This document shows positions 21,434 through 31,346 of a DNA stretch of 64,000 bases, piece after piece. The notes under the pieces are model-generated. The model saw only the letters and a program-made list of their open reading frames with translations. It did not search any database and had not been told where the DNA came from. The DNA is from Pectobacterium parmentieri (GTDB lineage Bacteria; Pseudomonadota; Gammaproteobacteria; Enterobacterales; Enterobacteriaceae). A program made the translations under genes and the position numbers. The DNA lies in the NCBI RefSeq assembly GCF_001742145.1, contig NZ_CP015749.1, forward strand, positions 1,922,001 through 1,986,000, in the 5' to 3' direction. How positions within the stretch are numbered: position 1 is the stretch's first letter; the number at the start of each line of letters is the position of its first letter.

Positions 21434-22861
21434 ATGGCCGAGAAAACACAACCCACTTTTTTCATACATGACTACGAGACATTCGGCAAACACCCCGCGC
21501 GCGATCGCCCTGCGCAATTTGCCGGTGTCCGTACCGATATGGATTTCAATATTATCGGTGAGCCGTTAGTTATCTATTGTCGGCCAACCGATGATTACCT
21601 GCCAGAACCGGAAGCCGTGATGATCACCGGGATTACCCCGCAGATCGCGCTAGCCAAAGGCGTCAATGAAGCAGAATTCGCCCGCCAGATTCATGAGGCG
21701 TTCAGCGTGCCCGGCACTTGCATTATGGGCTACAACAACATTCGCTTTGATGATGAAGTCAGCCGCAACATTTTCTATCGCAACTTCTACGATCCTTACG
21801 CTTACAGTTGGCAGCACGGTAATTCCCGTTGGGATTTGCTGGATGCGCTACGCGCCTGCTATGCCCTGCGCCCAGAAGGCATCGTCTGGCCCGAAAACGA
21901 TGACGGCCTGCCCAGTTTCCGTCTTGAACACCTGACGAAGGCCAACGGCATTGCACACGAGCAGGCGCATGATGCGATGTCCGACGTTTATGCCACCATC
22001 GCCATGGCAAAACTGTTCAAGCAAGCGCAGCCCAAGCTGTTTGAGTATTTGTTCCCTTTGCGTAACAAAAATAAACTTTCCGCGCTGATCGATATCCCGC
22101 AAATGAAGCCGCTTGTTCACGTTTCCGGCATGTTTGGCGCAGCAAGAAGCAACACCAGTTGGATCGTGCCGCTCGCCTGGCACCCGGACAACCGTAATGC
22201 GGTCATCATGTGCGATTTGGCGGGCGATATGACGCCACTGCTGGAGTTGGACAGCCAAGCATTACGTGAGCGGTTATATACCCGCCGGGATGCGTTAACT
22301 GCCGATCAGAGTGCGGTCCCGCTCAAGCTGGTACATATCAATAAATGCCCGGTATTAGCACCGGCCAATACCTTACGGCCGGAAGATGCAGAGAGGCTGG
22401 GTATCGATCGCCAACGCTGCCTGGATAATCTGGCGCTGCTGCGTAGCAATTCGGACGTCAGGGAAAAAGTGGTGGAGCTGTTTGCTGAAGCCCCGGCTTT
22501 CGCCGCATCCGATGATGTAGATTTACGACTTTATGATGGCTTCTTTGGCGATGCCGATCGGATGGCGATGAAAATCATTCAGGAGACCGCACCGCAGAAC
22601 CTCCCTGCGTTGGATCTCACGTTTGCCGATAATCGTCTTGAACCGCTGTTCTTCCGTTACCGCGCCCGCAATTTTCCCGGCACACTGGATGACCGCGAAC
22701 AGCAGCGCTGGCTACAACATCGGCGTGCGGTATTTACGCCGGAGCGCTTGCAGAACTATCTGTCAGAGCTCAGCGAGCTGTATCAACGACATGAAGACGA
22801 TAAAGAGAAGATGACGCAGCTAAAAGCCCTGTACGCCTATGCGCAGGAATTGGTCGGCTAA
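21434..22861 (+). CDS. sbcB: Exodeoxyribonuclease I
   Basis: SbcB (ExoI) degrades single-stranded DNA 3' to 5' and acts in recombination and mismatch repair. The DEDDh exonuclease motif I is FIHDYETFG (residues 11-19), motif II lies in YNNIRFDDE, and motif III in AHDAMSDVYATIAMAK. The SH3-like and C-terminal helical domains of ExoI follow. The 475 residues match E. coli (475). It is on the strand opposite its neighbours and ends at a strong terminator at 22868-22897. Confidence 0.97.
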   Translation: MAEKTQPTFFIHDYETFGKHPARDRPAQFAGVRTDMDFNIIGEPLVIYCRPTDDYLPEPEAVMITGITPQIALAKGVNEAEFARQIHEAFSVPGTCIMGYNNIRFDDEVSRNIFYRNFYDPYAYSWQHGNSRWDLLDALRACYALRPEGIVWPENDDGLPSFRLEHLTKANGIAHEQAHDAMSDVYATIAMAKLFKQAQPKLFEYLFPLRNKNKLSALIDIPQMKPLVHVSGMFGAARSNTSWIVPLAWHPDNRNAVIMCDLAGDMTPLLELDSQALRERLYTRRDALTADQSAVPLKLVHINKCPVLAPANTLRPEDAERLGIDRQRCLDNLALLRSNSDVREKVVELFAEAPAFAASDDVDLRLYDGFFGDADRMAMKIIQETAPQNLPALDLTFADNRLEPLFFRYRARNFPGTLDDREQQRWLQHRRAVFTPERLQNYLSELSELYQRHEDDKEKMTQLKALYAYAQELVG

Positions 22862-22867
22862 AGCATA

Positions 22868-22897
22868 AAAAAGCGGAGCTCACTGGCTCCGCTTTTT
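22868..22897. terminator. Bidirectional terminator between sbcB and plaP
   Basis: A perfect 12-base stem, AAAAAGCGGAGC paired with GCTCCGCTTTTT, encloses a 6-base loop. Its A/T arms give T-tracts in both directions, so it can stop both sbcB (plus) and plaP (minus). Confidence 0.9.
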
Positions 22898-22922
22898 CTT
22901 CATAGGTAGGTCATCAGTTGGC

Positions 22923-24302
22923 TTACACCGGTTCTTCGCTACATTGCGGCACTGGCTGGCGGAAACTTCGCGTCACAAACGCCAGATAGAGCAATCCTAT
23001 CGTCGCCCACACCAGACCCAACGTCATTGAGCTAGCTTCCAGATTCACCCACAACGCCCCTACCGTCAACGCGCCCAGCACGGGCAGCACGAGGAAGTTA
23101 ATGGTATCTTTCACGGTCCGGTTACGGCGTTCACGAATATAGAACTGTGAAATCACTGACAGGTTCACGAACGTAAACGCTACCAGCGCACCGAAGTTAA
23201 TCAACGCCGTTGCTGTCACCAGATCGAACGACACAGACGACAGTGCAATCACGCCAACCAGCAGAACGTTCAACGATGGTGTACGCCATTTCGGATGGAT
23301 ATAGCCGAAGAAACGCTCAGGAAACACACCATCACGCCCCATGACATACATCAGACGGGAGACGCCTGCATGTGCAGCCATACCGGATGCCAGCACCGTG
23401 ACACAGGAAAACACCAGAATAACGGACTGGAAGAATTTACCTGCCACGTACAGCATAATTTCCGGCTGAGACGCATCCGGCTCTTTAAAGCGCGAGATGT
23501 CTGGAAAGTACAATTGCAGGAAATACGCTACAGCAACAAAGATCACGCCGCCGATCAGCGCCGTCAGGAAGATGGCTTTAGGAATCACCCGACCTGCATC
23601 CTGCGTTTCTTCGGACAGAGAGCTGATGCCGTCAAAACCCAGGAACGAGAAACAGAGGATCGTAGCCCCGGTAATCATGGGCACTACGTGGGCGTTCTCG
23701 GACCAGAACGGACGCATGCTGGTCAACGTACCCGCACCTTCGCCCAGATAAACACCGTGGATCACCAGCCCCAGGAACACCGCCATAATCGCAACCTGCA
23801 CCACCACGATAATGGAGTTCAGATTAGCAACCAGATTGATGCCACGTAGGTTAAACAGCGTCATTAACCCGACCAGCACCGCCACAAAAATCCACGACGG
23901 TACGCCGGGGAAAATGGCTTCCAGGTAGATTTTCGCCAGCAGGATGTTGATCATCGGCATGAACAGATAATCCAACAGTGACGACCAACCGACCATAAAC
24001 CCAACGTGCGGGCTAATCGCTTTTTGCGCATAGGTATAAGCCGAACCGGCGGACGGAAAACGTTTGACCAATTTGCCGTAACTCAGCGCAGTGAACAGAA
24101 TGGCGACCAATGCAAACGCATAGGCGGTAGCCACATGACCGTCGGTCAGGCCAGACACGATGCCGAACGTATCAAAAATGGTCATCGGCTGCATATAGGC
24201 CAGCCCCATCATGACCACGGGCCACAGCGTGAGCGTTCTTTTTAACTGAGCGCGTTTTGCCGAAGTCGAGCCAGAAGTAGACAGATGCGTATCAAGCGAC
24301 AT
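22923..24302 (-). CDS. plaP: Low-affinity putrescine importer PlaP (YeeF), APC family
   Basis: PlaP is a proton-driven putrescine importer of the amino acid-polyamine-organocation superfamily. I use ATG 24302 ([11 protein letters not shown]), which has a GGAGGT site 8 bases upstream; an alternative GTG lies three codons earlier. Twelve membrane helices are expected. The motifs [24 protein letters not shown] and [21 protein letters not shown] (split here only for reading) are near-identical to E. coli YeeF. Length is 459 residues against 452. In E. coli the gene lies between sbcB and yeeZ, as here. Confidence 0.94.
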   Translation of the reverse strand: MSLDTHLSTSGSTSAKRAQLKRTLTLWPVVMMGLAYMQPMTIFDTFGIVSGLTDGHVATAYAFALVAILFTALSYGKLVKRFPSAGSAYTYAQKAISPHVGFMVGWSSLLDYLFMPMINILLAKIYLEAIFPGVPSWIFVAVLVGLMTLFNLRGINLVANLNSIIVVVQVAIMAVFLGLVIHGVYLGEGAGTLTSMRPFWSENAHVVPMITGATILCFSFLGFDGISSLSEETQDAGRVIPKAIFLTALIGGVIFVAVAYFLQLYFPDISRFKEPDASQPEIMLYVAGKFFQSVILVFSCVTVLASGMAAHAGVSRLMYVMGRDGVFPERFFGYIHPKWRTPSLNVLLVGVIALSSVSFDLVTATALINFGALVAFTFVNLSVISQFYIRERRNRTVKDTINFLVLPVLGALTVGALWVNLEASSMTLGLVWATIGLLYLAFVTRSFRQPVPQCSEEPV

Positions 24303-24681
24303 GATGCACACCTCCGTTCATCACGGCGGCTACAGCGGTGTCGTACTCAAACGTACTGAAAATAAGGGAGTGGATACAGGACTCGCCTGAATCACGATGA
24401 GAAGAGGTGGCTGAAACAGCACCAGAGATAACTTGCGACAACGTCGCGCCATAACCAATACCTTTACAGCACAAACCGGCGGGCACCGGCGCGAAACTTA
24501 CTGATTGTCCCATCTTTCCTTTCCTCACTGTGCTCACAGGCACACACAAAATTATCTATCCGGATCGTTGTCCGGCCTCTTTCGTTGAAGACCCTATACC
24601 CAGCAAACCTAAACCACAGAGAGAAGGTACGAAACCACACCAATACCTTTGTAACTGAAGTATGACGAGCATAAATGTAAA
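24303..24681. other. Intergenic region upstream of plaP
   Basis: This 379-base stretch holds the plaP promoter region, which I cannot localise. An open frame starting with TTG at 24549 overlaps the plaP start but has no ribosome site and no recognisable product. Near 24655-24673 the sequence CTGAAGTATGACGAGCAT resembles one end of the intergenic repeat family, a likely solo end. Confidence 0.4.
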
Positions 24682-24715
24682 AAAATAACCGACGCTATTA
24701 GACGTCGGTTATTTT
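24682..24715. terminator. Strong hairpin (bidirectional terminator-like)
   Basis: A perfect 13-base stem, AAAATAACCGACG paired with CGTCGGTTATTTT, encloses an 8-base loop. It lies between ycgR (ends 24959, minus) and plaP and is best placed to end ycgR transcription, although 240 bases separate them. The stretch 24716-24958 shows no gene. Confidence 0.75.
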
Positions 24716-24958
24716 GCAAGGCGCGTATTTTGCACCAGACGATCTCATCTGACAAGACTCTGAGAACGTTGGAAACCATTTATTTATTCCCAGCCTGCTT
24801 CAAGCCGCGTGTACGCTGACTATCGCATTCAAAACAATCCTATTTGTTCCTGCGACTCGCCTTAGTTAGGCGTAAATAAGCCGGGTAATACGTTAATACT
24901 CGTAATAAAAAACGTTGCTGTTATGTGTGAAGCCCAAACAAAGGGTTGTACTTAAAAA

Positions 24959-25723
24959 TTACAACTCCTGGAACCGCTTTTTCTTTTCGTTTTGTAATCT
25001 TTCCAACTCAAAAATCACCTGCTGAAGATCCCGTTCCTGCGCCGCGCTCAGTGTAGGGAATTTGAAACTCAGACGCTGCGTAAGTTTCACTTCGCCTTTG
25101 TTATCGACAATCTTCACCATCGCCTGACCGACAAATTGCAAATCAACGCAGAAGAAACCATGATCGGCAAGATCCATTTCCACGCTTTTAATGATATCGC
25201 CTTCGGTCAACAACCCCGTGGTATCACGGTCGGTATACAGGCTCAGTCCACCCAGAGAGAGATCTTTGATAGTGAAAAGGAAAACGCTGTCATCCGGCAG
25301 TTCGCCACGGCACGTCAACGGCGGCCACAGCGGCGTGTTGATGCGGAAATAAGTTCGACGCTGGATAAGATAAAGGAGTTCAGGAATATGCGCGCTGAAA
25401 GCTGGCAACCCGTCGTAAGTCACCGTTTTTGCAATTTCAGCATTAAATTCAACTTTCGCGCCAGCAGGCTCGGCGATGAAAGACAGCGCTCCTGCATACA
25501 GTGCAAGGTTATTTTCACGCTCAATGCCACCTAAATCAAAAATAAATAGGTCGCTGTCGGGTACAACATCAAGAATTTTACTGATGAACTGACCATGAGG
25601 ATGATGCACCATCAGAGACGTATCATTCTTCTTTAATTCGCGCAGCGTTGCACAGATAGCCAGTTTGTTGCGCTTCACAAACTGCTCTTTCAAATTTTCA
25701 TTCACCGCTTTCATCCCCACCAT
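24959..25723 (-). CDS. ycgR: Flagellar brake protein YcgR (PilZ domain, c-di-GMP receptor)
   Basis: YcgR binds cyclic di-GMP and then acts on the flagellar motor to slow swimming. The N-terminal YcgR domain (about residues 10-115) is followed by a PilZ domain with RRTYFR (RxxxR) and DLSLGG (D/NxSxxG), the c-di-GMP-binding motifs. Length is 254 residues (E. coli 244). The start is uncertain: ATG 25723 has no clear ribosome site, ATG 25714 is preceded directly by GGTGGGG, and a GTG two codons later has GGGG at better spacing. It stands alone, not in a flagellar cluster, between plaP and the citrate genes. Confidence 0.9.
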   Translation of the reverse strand: MVGMKAVNENLKEQFVKRNKLAICATLRELKKNDTSLMVHHPHGQFISKILDVVPDSDLFIFDLGGIERENNLALYAGALSFIAEPAGAKVEFNAEIAKTVTYDGLPAFSAHIPELLYLIQRRTYFRINTPLWPPLTCRGELPDDSVFLFTIKDLSLGGLSLYTDRDTTGLLTEGDIIKSVEMDLADHGFFCVDLQFVGQAMVKIVDNKGEVKLTQRLSFKFPTLSAAQERDLQQVIFELERLQNEKKKRFQEL

Positions 25724-25988
25724 TATTTACATGGATTATGTGTCAATGGCTTATATTGATGCACGCCTCTCCGTTATCTTTCAAGTCCCATGAGTGCTAA
25801 TACGACGCCACTACACTGGCTACATATTGAAAATGATTACGCGAGCGCCTGAACTTGCATGATATAGATAGGTGGGAACGGTATCGACAATTTCTTCAAC
25901 ATCTTTAGTTGAATAGCAGAAAGTGTTCAGGTGCGGTCAAATGGTGAAATTTATCGCCGCCAGCCCGCGCCTTTATAACATCTGTTTA

Positions 25989-26894
25989 CTATTCGGCAGG
26001 ATAGTGATAGAGCAACCAGGTCACAGCCAGTAAATCGGCACTCCCTCCCGGACTCAGATTTCTGGCAATCAACGCTTCATCCATCATTATCAGCGCCTGA
26101 CGATCCAACGGGTCAGCCAGTAATCTCTGCGCATAATGTTGCACGAACACCAATCCATCCATTCCACCGCGTGAAACCACGTTGGTGTCAGGATTGTAAG
26201 CCATCAACACCAGCAGCGTCCGTAACAGCGCGGTATCTTCATCCGCACCATCGGCAATCGCCTGCCGCAAGGTAGGTAGCGCATACTGACATACGGTATT
26301 AAAACCGCTGGCGGCTTCTCCTCTCGCACCGGTCAGACCATGCCGTTGATAGAGATGTTCGCCCGCCGTGGCCGCCCCAGAGCATGTTTCCAGCTCATTA
26401 CGCACCAGATCGCTGCACATGACGGCAACGCTGTTGCACAGGCTGCGCTGCGTCACTCTCTCTCCCCGCCCTGCCAACCAGCCGGCGGCGGTACACAACA
26501 GGCCAAACGCGAAAATCCCACCTTTATGGGTATTTACCCCCTTCGTCGCTGACAACATTGCCTGCTCACAGGCGATGCCAATAGGGCGAACCTGCGACAG
26601 TAGCTGCACCAGTGGTACGCAGGCATGTTGATAGCCCGCGTCGGTAAAATATCGAAACCAGGAAGAAATGGCCTGAATACTGGTCTGAAACAGCGCGACA
26701 TCCATATCGCGATGAGACCCGTTATTAGCGCTATCCACCAGGCCAGGCTTTGGCGTCAACATCACTTCCATCGTCAGCGCCCGCGCCACACGCTGCCCGA
26801 TATCGGGTAACGGGTGGCGTTCCCGATATTCACGTTGTGCAGAATGAGACGCCGTGGTCGGCAGTACACTGTCAGACTGGCGTAAAGTAGGCAT
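25989..26894 (-). CDS. citG: Triphosphoribosyl-dephospho-CoA synthase CitG
   Basis: CitG condenses dephospho-CoA with ATP to make 2'-(5''-triphosphoribosyl)-3'-dephospho-CoA, the precursor of the citrate-lyase prosthetic group. The family motifs TPKPGLVDSANNGSHRDMD (residues 47-65) and NTHKGGIFAFGLLCTAAGW are clear. The 301 residues are typical. The gene starts 23 bases inside citX and is the last of the citC-D-E-F-X-G series. The 265-base gap to ycgR contains no feature I can support. Confidence 0.93.
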   Translation of the reverse strand: MPTLRQSDSVLPTTASHSAQREYRERHPLPDIGQRVARALTMEVMLTPKPGLVDSANNGSHRDMDVALFQTSIQAISSWFRYFTDAGYQHACVPLVQLLSQVRPIGIACEQAMLSATKGVNTHKGGIFAFGLLCTAAGWLAGRGERVTQRSLCNSVAVMCSDLVRNELETCSGAATAGEHLYQRHGLTGARGEAASGFNTVCQYALPTLRQAIADGADEDTALLRTLLVLMAYNPDTNVVSRGGMDGLVFVQHYAQRLLADPLDRQALIMMDEALIARNLSPGGSADLLAVTWLLYHYPAE

Positions 26895-27399
26895 TGACCT
26901 TTCCTTCTATGTGCTCAAGCAGTTCTGACAACGAATGGCGGCGCGAACGGCTACAGGCGTGTGCTGCCTGATCGCACAACAGACAGGCGCGTCCGCTATG
27001 TGCCAACATCGATCGGCCAATCGAACCTTCTTTCGGGCTGAAGATGTCAAAATCCCATAGCCGCCCCAGTTCATGGCCATCTTCCAATGCAATGGTCGCT
27101 GCCTTCACCGACAGCGCATCTTTGGTGATCGCCCATAGCCCTTCCGCCCCTGTAGCCAGCCAGAATGTCTGCTGCTCCAGCACCGTCCACCCTCGCGTCT
27201 GACACAGCGAGGCTAATGCCTTGATAGCTTCGGCCATCACCTGCCGATAACCTGCACTATCCTTTACCGGCCCCGGTGTGACCAGCGTCAGCGACACCAG
27301 CGTCGCGCCGTGCCGAGCGAGCCATTCTTGTTGGCGAACTGCGCGGCGTTCCTTCGCCGCGAGTAAGGTTTCCAGAGAGATGGAAACAGCATTTGTCAT
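26872..27399 (-). CDS. citX: Apo-citrate lyase phosphoribosyl-dephospho-CoA transferase CitX
   Basis: CitX transfers the activated prosthetic group made by CitG onto the serine of the acyl carrier subunit CitD. ATG 27399 (MTNAVSISLETLLAAKERR) has a GAGGGA site 8 bases upstream and is preferred over ATG 27414. Length is 175 residues. The motifs QQEWLARHGATLVSLTLVTPGPVKD and GRLWDFDIFSPKEGSIGR belong to the CitX family (each shown in short segments of the gene). It is separate from citG, as in E. coli, and not a CitXG fusion. Confidence 0.92.
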   Translation of the reverse strand: MTNAVSISLETLLAAKERRAVRQQEWLARHGATLVSLTLVTPGPVKDSAGYRQVMAEAIKALASLCQTRGWTVLEQQTFWLATGAEGLWAITKDALSVKAATIALEDGHELGRLWDFDIFSPKEGSIGRSMLAHSGRACLLCDQAAHACSRSRRHSLSELLEHIEGKVNAYFTPV

Positions 27400-27425
27400 C
27401 GTCGATTCCCTCATGCGTTTCGCAC

Positions 27426-28955
27426 TTATTCGTTGGCTTCTTTCACCTGACGAACGACGTCAATCACACTACCGTCGCGATAGCGAATGACGCCGACGAT
27501 GCGATCGTGAAATTCGATAGCGCGAGGTTCACCAGCGAGCGCAATCGCACGTTGATAAAGCGCCTCAATCGTCATCACATTCAGCCCCGCCTGTTGCAGA
27601 CGTTCTGCAACCTCTGGACGCGCGGGATTTACAGCAATGCCGTGATCGGTCACCAGCACGTCAATGCTTTCTCCCGGTGTAACGCGCGTCGTCACCTGAC
27701 GCACCACGGTTGGGATACGGCTACGAATCAGCGGCGCAACGACGATGGTCAAACTCGCTGCCGTCGCGACATCACAGTGCCCGCCGGACGCACCACGCAT
27801 CACACCGTCGGAGCCGGTGATCACGTTGACATTAAAATCGGTGTCAATTTCCAGCGCGCTGAGGATCACCATATCCAACTGATCGCAGCAGGCCGCTTTA
27901 GAACTTGGATTGGCATAAACGTTGGTGGAAATTTCGATATGATTAGGGTTCTTTGCCAGCGACGTCGCCGCGTTAGCATCGAAACACTGAGTATCGATCA
28001 GTTTTTCGATCAACCCTTTTTCATGCAGGTCGACAATACCGCCGGTGATACCACCGAGCGCGAAGCGTGCCACAATATTCTGCTGACGCATTTTATCTTC
28101 GAGGAAACGCGTACAGGCCGTAGAAGCCGCGCCTGAACCGGTCTGGATCGAGAAACCATTGGTGAAATAACCGGCATGTTCAATCACGTCCGCCGCGGAA
28201 CGGGCAATCAGCAATTCACGCGGGTTGCTGGTGACACGCGCCGCGCCGACGCTAATCTTGGCCGGATCGCCCACTTCATCGACCTGAACGATGTAATCCA
28301 CCTGATCCTGTACGATGCTGGCAGGCATGTTCGGAAATGGCACCAGGGCCTCAGTCAGCAGCACGACTTTACCGGCAAACTGTGCATCGACCATGGCATA
28401 ACCCAGCGAGCCACAACTGGATTTCCCAGCGGTGCCGTTGGCGTTACCAAACTCATCGCTACACGGGACGCCAAGAAAAGCGACATCGATCTTCAGTTCA
28501 CCACTTTGCAGCAGATGGACGCGACCGCCGTGAGAATGAATCTGTACCGGCTCTTTCATTAATCCATGGGAAATAGCATCGGCCAGCTTGCCGCGCATCC
28601 CTGAAGTATAAATCCGGCTGATTACGCCTGCTTTGATATGGTCGATCAGCGGCGCGTTACAACTCATCAGTGAGCTGGATGCCAGCGTCAGATCGCGAAA
28701 ACCCATCCGTGCCAGCACATCAATCACGTGGTTAATAACCTTATCGCCTTCGCGGAAATGATGGTGGAAAGAGATGGTCATCCCATCTTTTAGCCCGCTA
28801 TTGCGAATCACCTCTTCCAGATTGGCGCACAGTTTACGTTCATGCTTTTGTGCCACATCGTTCAGCCACGGTGTACTCTGATTGGCGTTGGCGAAAGGTT
28901 GCAGATGATGTTTTTCCGGGTACTGCTGTTGCAGTGCTTCAATAAAATGACTCAT
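27426..28955 (-). CDS. citF: Citrate lyase alpha subunit (citrate:acetyl-ACP transferase)
   Basis: CitF exchanges the acetyl group on CitD for citrate, giving citryl-ACP and acetate. It is 509 residues, as expected (E. coli 510). Recognisable CoA-transferase-type segments include GLKDGMTISFHHHFREGDKV and TGSDGVMRGASGGHCDVATA. It lies 26 bases upstream of citX and 53 downstream of citE in the lyase operon. Confidence 0.95.
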   Translation of the reverse strand: MSHFIEALQQQYPEKHHLQPFANANQSTPWLNDVAQKHERKLCANLEEVIRNSGLKDGMTISFHHHFREGDKVINHVIDVLARMGFRDLTLASSSLMSCNAPLIDHIKAGVISRIYTSGMRGKLADAISHGLMKEPVQIHSHGGRVHLLQSGELKIDVAFLGVPCSDEFGNANGTAGKSSCGSLGYAMVDAQFAGKVVLLTEALVPFPNMPASIVQDQVDYIVQVDEVGDPAKISVGAARVTSNPRELLIARSAADVIEHAGYFTNGFSIQTGSGAASTACTRFLEDKMRQQNIVARFALGGITGGIVDLHEKGLIEKLIDTQCFDANAATSLAKNPNHIEISTNVYANPSSKAACCDQLDMVILSALEIDTDFNVNVITGSDGVMRGASGGHCDVATAASLTIVVAPLIRSRIPTVVRQVTTRVTPGESIDVLVTDHGIAVNPARPEVAERLQQAGLNVMTIEALYQRAIALAGEPRAIEFHDRIVGVIRYRDGSVIDVVRQVKEANE

Positions 28956-29008
28956 TGTCTAATCCTGTAATTCCTGAGAGCGGCCATTGCGGTGTCATCA
29001 CGCAATGG

Positions 29009-29884
29009 CTATTTGCGAACGCCGGAGGCCTGAGCACGTTCCAGCACGCTTCTGGCATGGTTGATAATTGGCCCGTCAATCATTTTTCCATTCAGGGAAA
29101 TGACGCCTAAGCCGGCACGTTCGCCCTCTTCAGCGGCGTTGATCACCAGATGGGAATAGTCCACTTCATCCTGCGTCGGAGCATAAGCGTTGTGTAACAG
29201 CTCAATCTGGCGCGGGTTAATCAGGGATTTGCCGTTGAAGCCCAATCGGCGGATCAGATCGACCTCTTTCAGGAAACCGGCATCGTCGTTAACGTTGGAA
29301 TAGACCACATCGAAAGCGTCAATACCGGCAGCGCGAGCCGCGTGCAGCACCGCACAGCGGGCATAAAACAGCTCCGTGCCATCACCGCGTTCCGTCTGCA
29401 TATCCATCACATAGTCAAACGCTGCCAGCGCAATCCCGATCATGCGTTCGGAAGAGCGTGCAATAGCGACGGCGTTAATCACGCCCACCGCAGATTCAAT
29501 CGCCGCCATGATGCGGGTTGAGCCGATTTCACGGCCGCAGGCTTTTTCGATACGAACCAGATGGCGTTCCAATTCATCCACATCATCAGTGGAATCGGTT
29601 TTTGGCAGACGAATAACATCGGCACCACCACGCACGGCCGCTTCCAGATCCAGCAGGCCAAACGGCGTGCTGAGCTGGTTAATGCGCACCACGGTTTCAA
29701 TGTCGCGGTACATCGGATGCTGGAGCGCATGGAAAACCAGCAGGCGCGCGGTATCTTTCTCCCGCAGGGACACCGCATCTTCCAGATCGAACATAATGGA
29801 GTCAGGTTTATAGATAAACGCATTGGACAACATGGCGGCGTTCGCGCCTGGGAGGAATAACATACTGCGGCGAAGCTTGTTCAT
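29009..29884 (-). CDS. citE: Citrate lyase beta subunit (citryl-ACP lyase)
   Basis: CitE cleaves citryl-ACP into acetyl-ACP and oxaloacetate. ATG 29884 ([19 protein letters not shown]) overlaps the citD stop as TAATG and is the family start; an earlier in-frame codon at 29899 is unlikely. Length is 291 residues. The TIM-barrel HpcH/HpaI-type motifs [19 protein letters not shown] and [13 protein letters not shown] (metal-binding Glu) are present. Confidence 0.95.
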   Translation of the reverse strand: MNKLRRSMLFLPGANAAMLSNAFIYKPDSIMFDLEDAVSLREKDTARLLVFHALQHPMYRDIETVVRINQLSTPFGLLDLEAAVRGGADVIRLPKTDSTDDVDELERHLVRIEKACGREIGSTRIMAAIESAVGVINAVAIARSSERMIGIALAAFDYVMDMQTERGDGTELFYARCAVLHAARAAGIDAFDVVYSNVNDDAGFLKEVDLIRRLGFNGKSLINPRQIELLHNAYAPTQDEVDYSHLVINAAEEGERAGLGVISLNGKMIDGPIINHARSVLERAQASGVRK

Positions 29885-30174
29885 TATAATGTCTCCCATT
29901 CAATCTGCTGTCCGTCTGTGGCGCGCAGTACCGCGCTTTGCACGCGGGCACGGATGACACAATCCAATGCGCCTTTGTCATCCACAATGATCGTCCCTTC
30001 TTGTATATCTAACGCTTTCAGCGTGTCATTCACGACCTGTTTGATTTGATGACCGAACTGCTTAATCACTTCGCTGTTGATGACCACGGTGAGCTTCCCG
30101 TCTGCCGGTGCCACTTTGACCAGCAAATCGCTGGACTCAAAGGTGCCCGCCAGGGACTCCTTAACAATCTTCAT
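29884..30174 (-). CDS. citD: Citrate lyase gamma subunit (acyl carrier protein)
   Basis: CitD is the acyl carrier of citrate lyase. The attachment serine is Ser14 in [11 protein letters not shown], matching the modified serine of the Klebsiella enzyme. Length is 96 residues (usual 97-98). It is 23 bases downstream of citC, and its stop overlaps the citE start. Confidence 0.95.
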   Translation of the reverse strand: MKIVKESLAGTFESSDLLVKVAPADGKLTVVINSEVIKQFGHQIKQVVNDTLKALDIQEGTIIVDDKGALDCVIRARVQSAVLRATDGQQIEWETL

Positions 30175-30197
30175 AGATTTATCCTGATTGATTTTAA

Positions 30198-31265
30198 TTA
30201 TGCGTACTCGGGTTCGTAATAACGCTGTAAATGCTCAAAGGTTGAGGCTGGCACGATGTCCCGAATACCGCTGTACTGCCGAAGTTTGAGTAATTTTCTG
30301 ACTTCTGAAGCGGAAATGGCTAATCCTGAGGGTTGCCGTTTACGTTCAATTTCAACCACGCTTAACGCAGGAGAAGACACCGTCTGGTCTTTCTCCAGCC
30401 AGTAGTGCATGTCCTGGTTGTACTGATTCGTCACCGGGCAAAAGGGTTCGGTGCCGACGAAGCGTTGGGTAATACCGAGTGCCGGCGCGATATACTTCCT
30501 GAAAATGATTAAATCCAGCGCCGCATGGGCGCGAGTGATGAGTTTCTCTTCCTTTAGGAAATAGCCGGGGAACGTGGCTTTAGAGATCATGTAGTTCGAA
30601 CCGGTATGTACTGTCAGATTCTGAATATGCTCCACACCGCGCTGTACCATTTCCAGACGCTCGCTAAACGGGAAAAAGGAAACGTCCTCCCGTACCACGA
30701 ATACGTGCAGCCAATCGCACGACTGCGCCGCATGTTCCGCCAGATAACGATGGCCCAGCGTGAAAGGATTCGCGTTCATGACAATCGCACCGATCCTTTT
30801 CTCTGCCCGCATCGCGAGCGCGTCGGGCTGTGCAAACGCCGCCAAAGACTGACAATATTGCTGAATGCCAATCGGCGTGTTTTCCATCAGCACCGCACTG
30901 TCCTGGTAGCACACCAGCGGGTAGAAACCACATCCCCGGAAGACATCAACATTTTCCGGTCGGGTATAGAGAAACAGGTGAAACAGGCCGCGCTGTGCCG
31001 CCTGTTGCATTACTTCATTCACCACCTGCACACCCAGATTGAGGTGTCTGAATTCAGGATCGACTGCAACACACTTAATAGTGTTGGAGGCCAGGCCCGC
31101 GCAGGCGATCAGCCTCCCGCCCAGTCTGCCAACAACCATGATGTCAATATCGTCGTCCATGCCGAGCTGACAGTGTGCAAGGAACTGCCGCACGCCGCCC
31201 CTCTCCAGCTCCCGAAGGCGCACATCCAGCGTGTCAAAAAAGACGGTATCATTGGCATACATCAC
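30198..31265 (-). CDS. citC: [Citrate [pro-3S]-lyase] ligase CitC
   Basis: CitC activates citrate lyase by acetylating the thiol of the CitD prosthetic group with acetate and ATP. The N-terminal part is a GNAT-type domain (about residues 1-125, with VDPEFRHLNLG), and the C-terminal part is a nucleotidyltransferase-like domain with NANPFTLGHRYLAEHAA, an HxGH-type ATP motif variant. Length is 355 residues. It heads the citCDEFXG genes, and 81 bases plus a hairpin separate it from the upstream FAH-family gene. Confidence 0.94.
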   Translation of the reverse strand: MMYANDTVFFDTLDVRLRELERGGVRQFLAHCQLGMDDDIDIMVVGRLGGRLIACAGLASNTIKCVAVDPEFRHLNLGVQVVNEVMQQAAQRGLFHLFLYTRPENVDVFRGCGFYPLVCYQDSAVLMENTPIGIQQYCQSLAAFAQPDALAMRAEKRIGAIVMNANPFTLGHRYLAEHAAQSCDWLHVFVVREDVSFFPFSERLEMVQRGVEHIQNLTVHTGSNYMISKATFPGYFLKEEKLITRAHAALDLIIFRKYIAPALGITQRFVGTEPFCPVTNQYNQDMHYWLEKDQTVSSPALSVVEIERKRQPSGLAISASEVRKLLKLRQYSGIRDIVPASTFEHLQRYYEPEYA

Positions 31266-31274
31266 GGTTCTTCC

Positions 31275-31294
31275 TGCAACTCGAATTAGTTAGG
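31275..31294. repeat. Solo repeat end plus leader of citC
   Basis: CTGCAACTCGAATTAGTTAG matches the TGCAACTCGAATTATTT end of the intergenic repeat family. It lies just upstream of citC. No second end is present, so it may be a remnant. Confidence 0.5.
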
Positions 31295-31304
31295 ACATTC
31301 ATTG

Positions 31305-31336
31305 CAGGCTTGCCGGTTTTCACATCGGCAAGCCTG
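31305..31336. terminator. Hairpin between the FAH-family gene and citC
   Basis: A perfect 11-base stem, CAGGCTTGCCG paired with CGGCAAGCCTG, encloses a 10-base loop. No T-tract follows on the minus strand, so it is more likely to be a processing or stabilising element, or partial terminator, within the citS-FAH-citC transcript. Confidence 0.55.
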
Positions 31337-31346
31337 ACACCTGAAC

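Noticed and set aside
24292..24549. An 85-codon frame upstream of plaP
   Set aside because: It starts at TTG without a ribosome site, overlaps the plaP start and matches nothing I recognise.
25951..25978. TTATCGCC with TATA 15 bases on, as a reversed sigma-28 promoter for ycgR
   Set aside because: Both elements deviate from consensus and it lies about 230 bases from the ycgR start.
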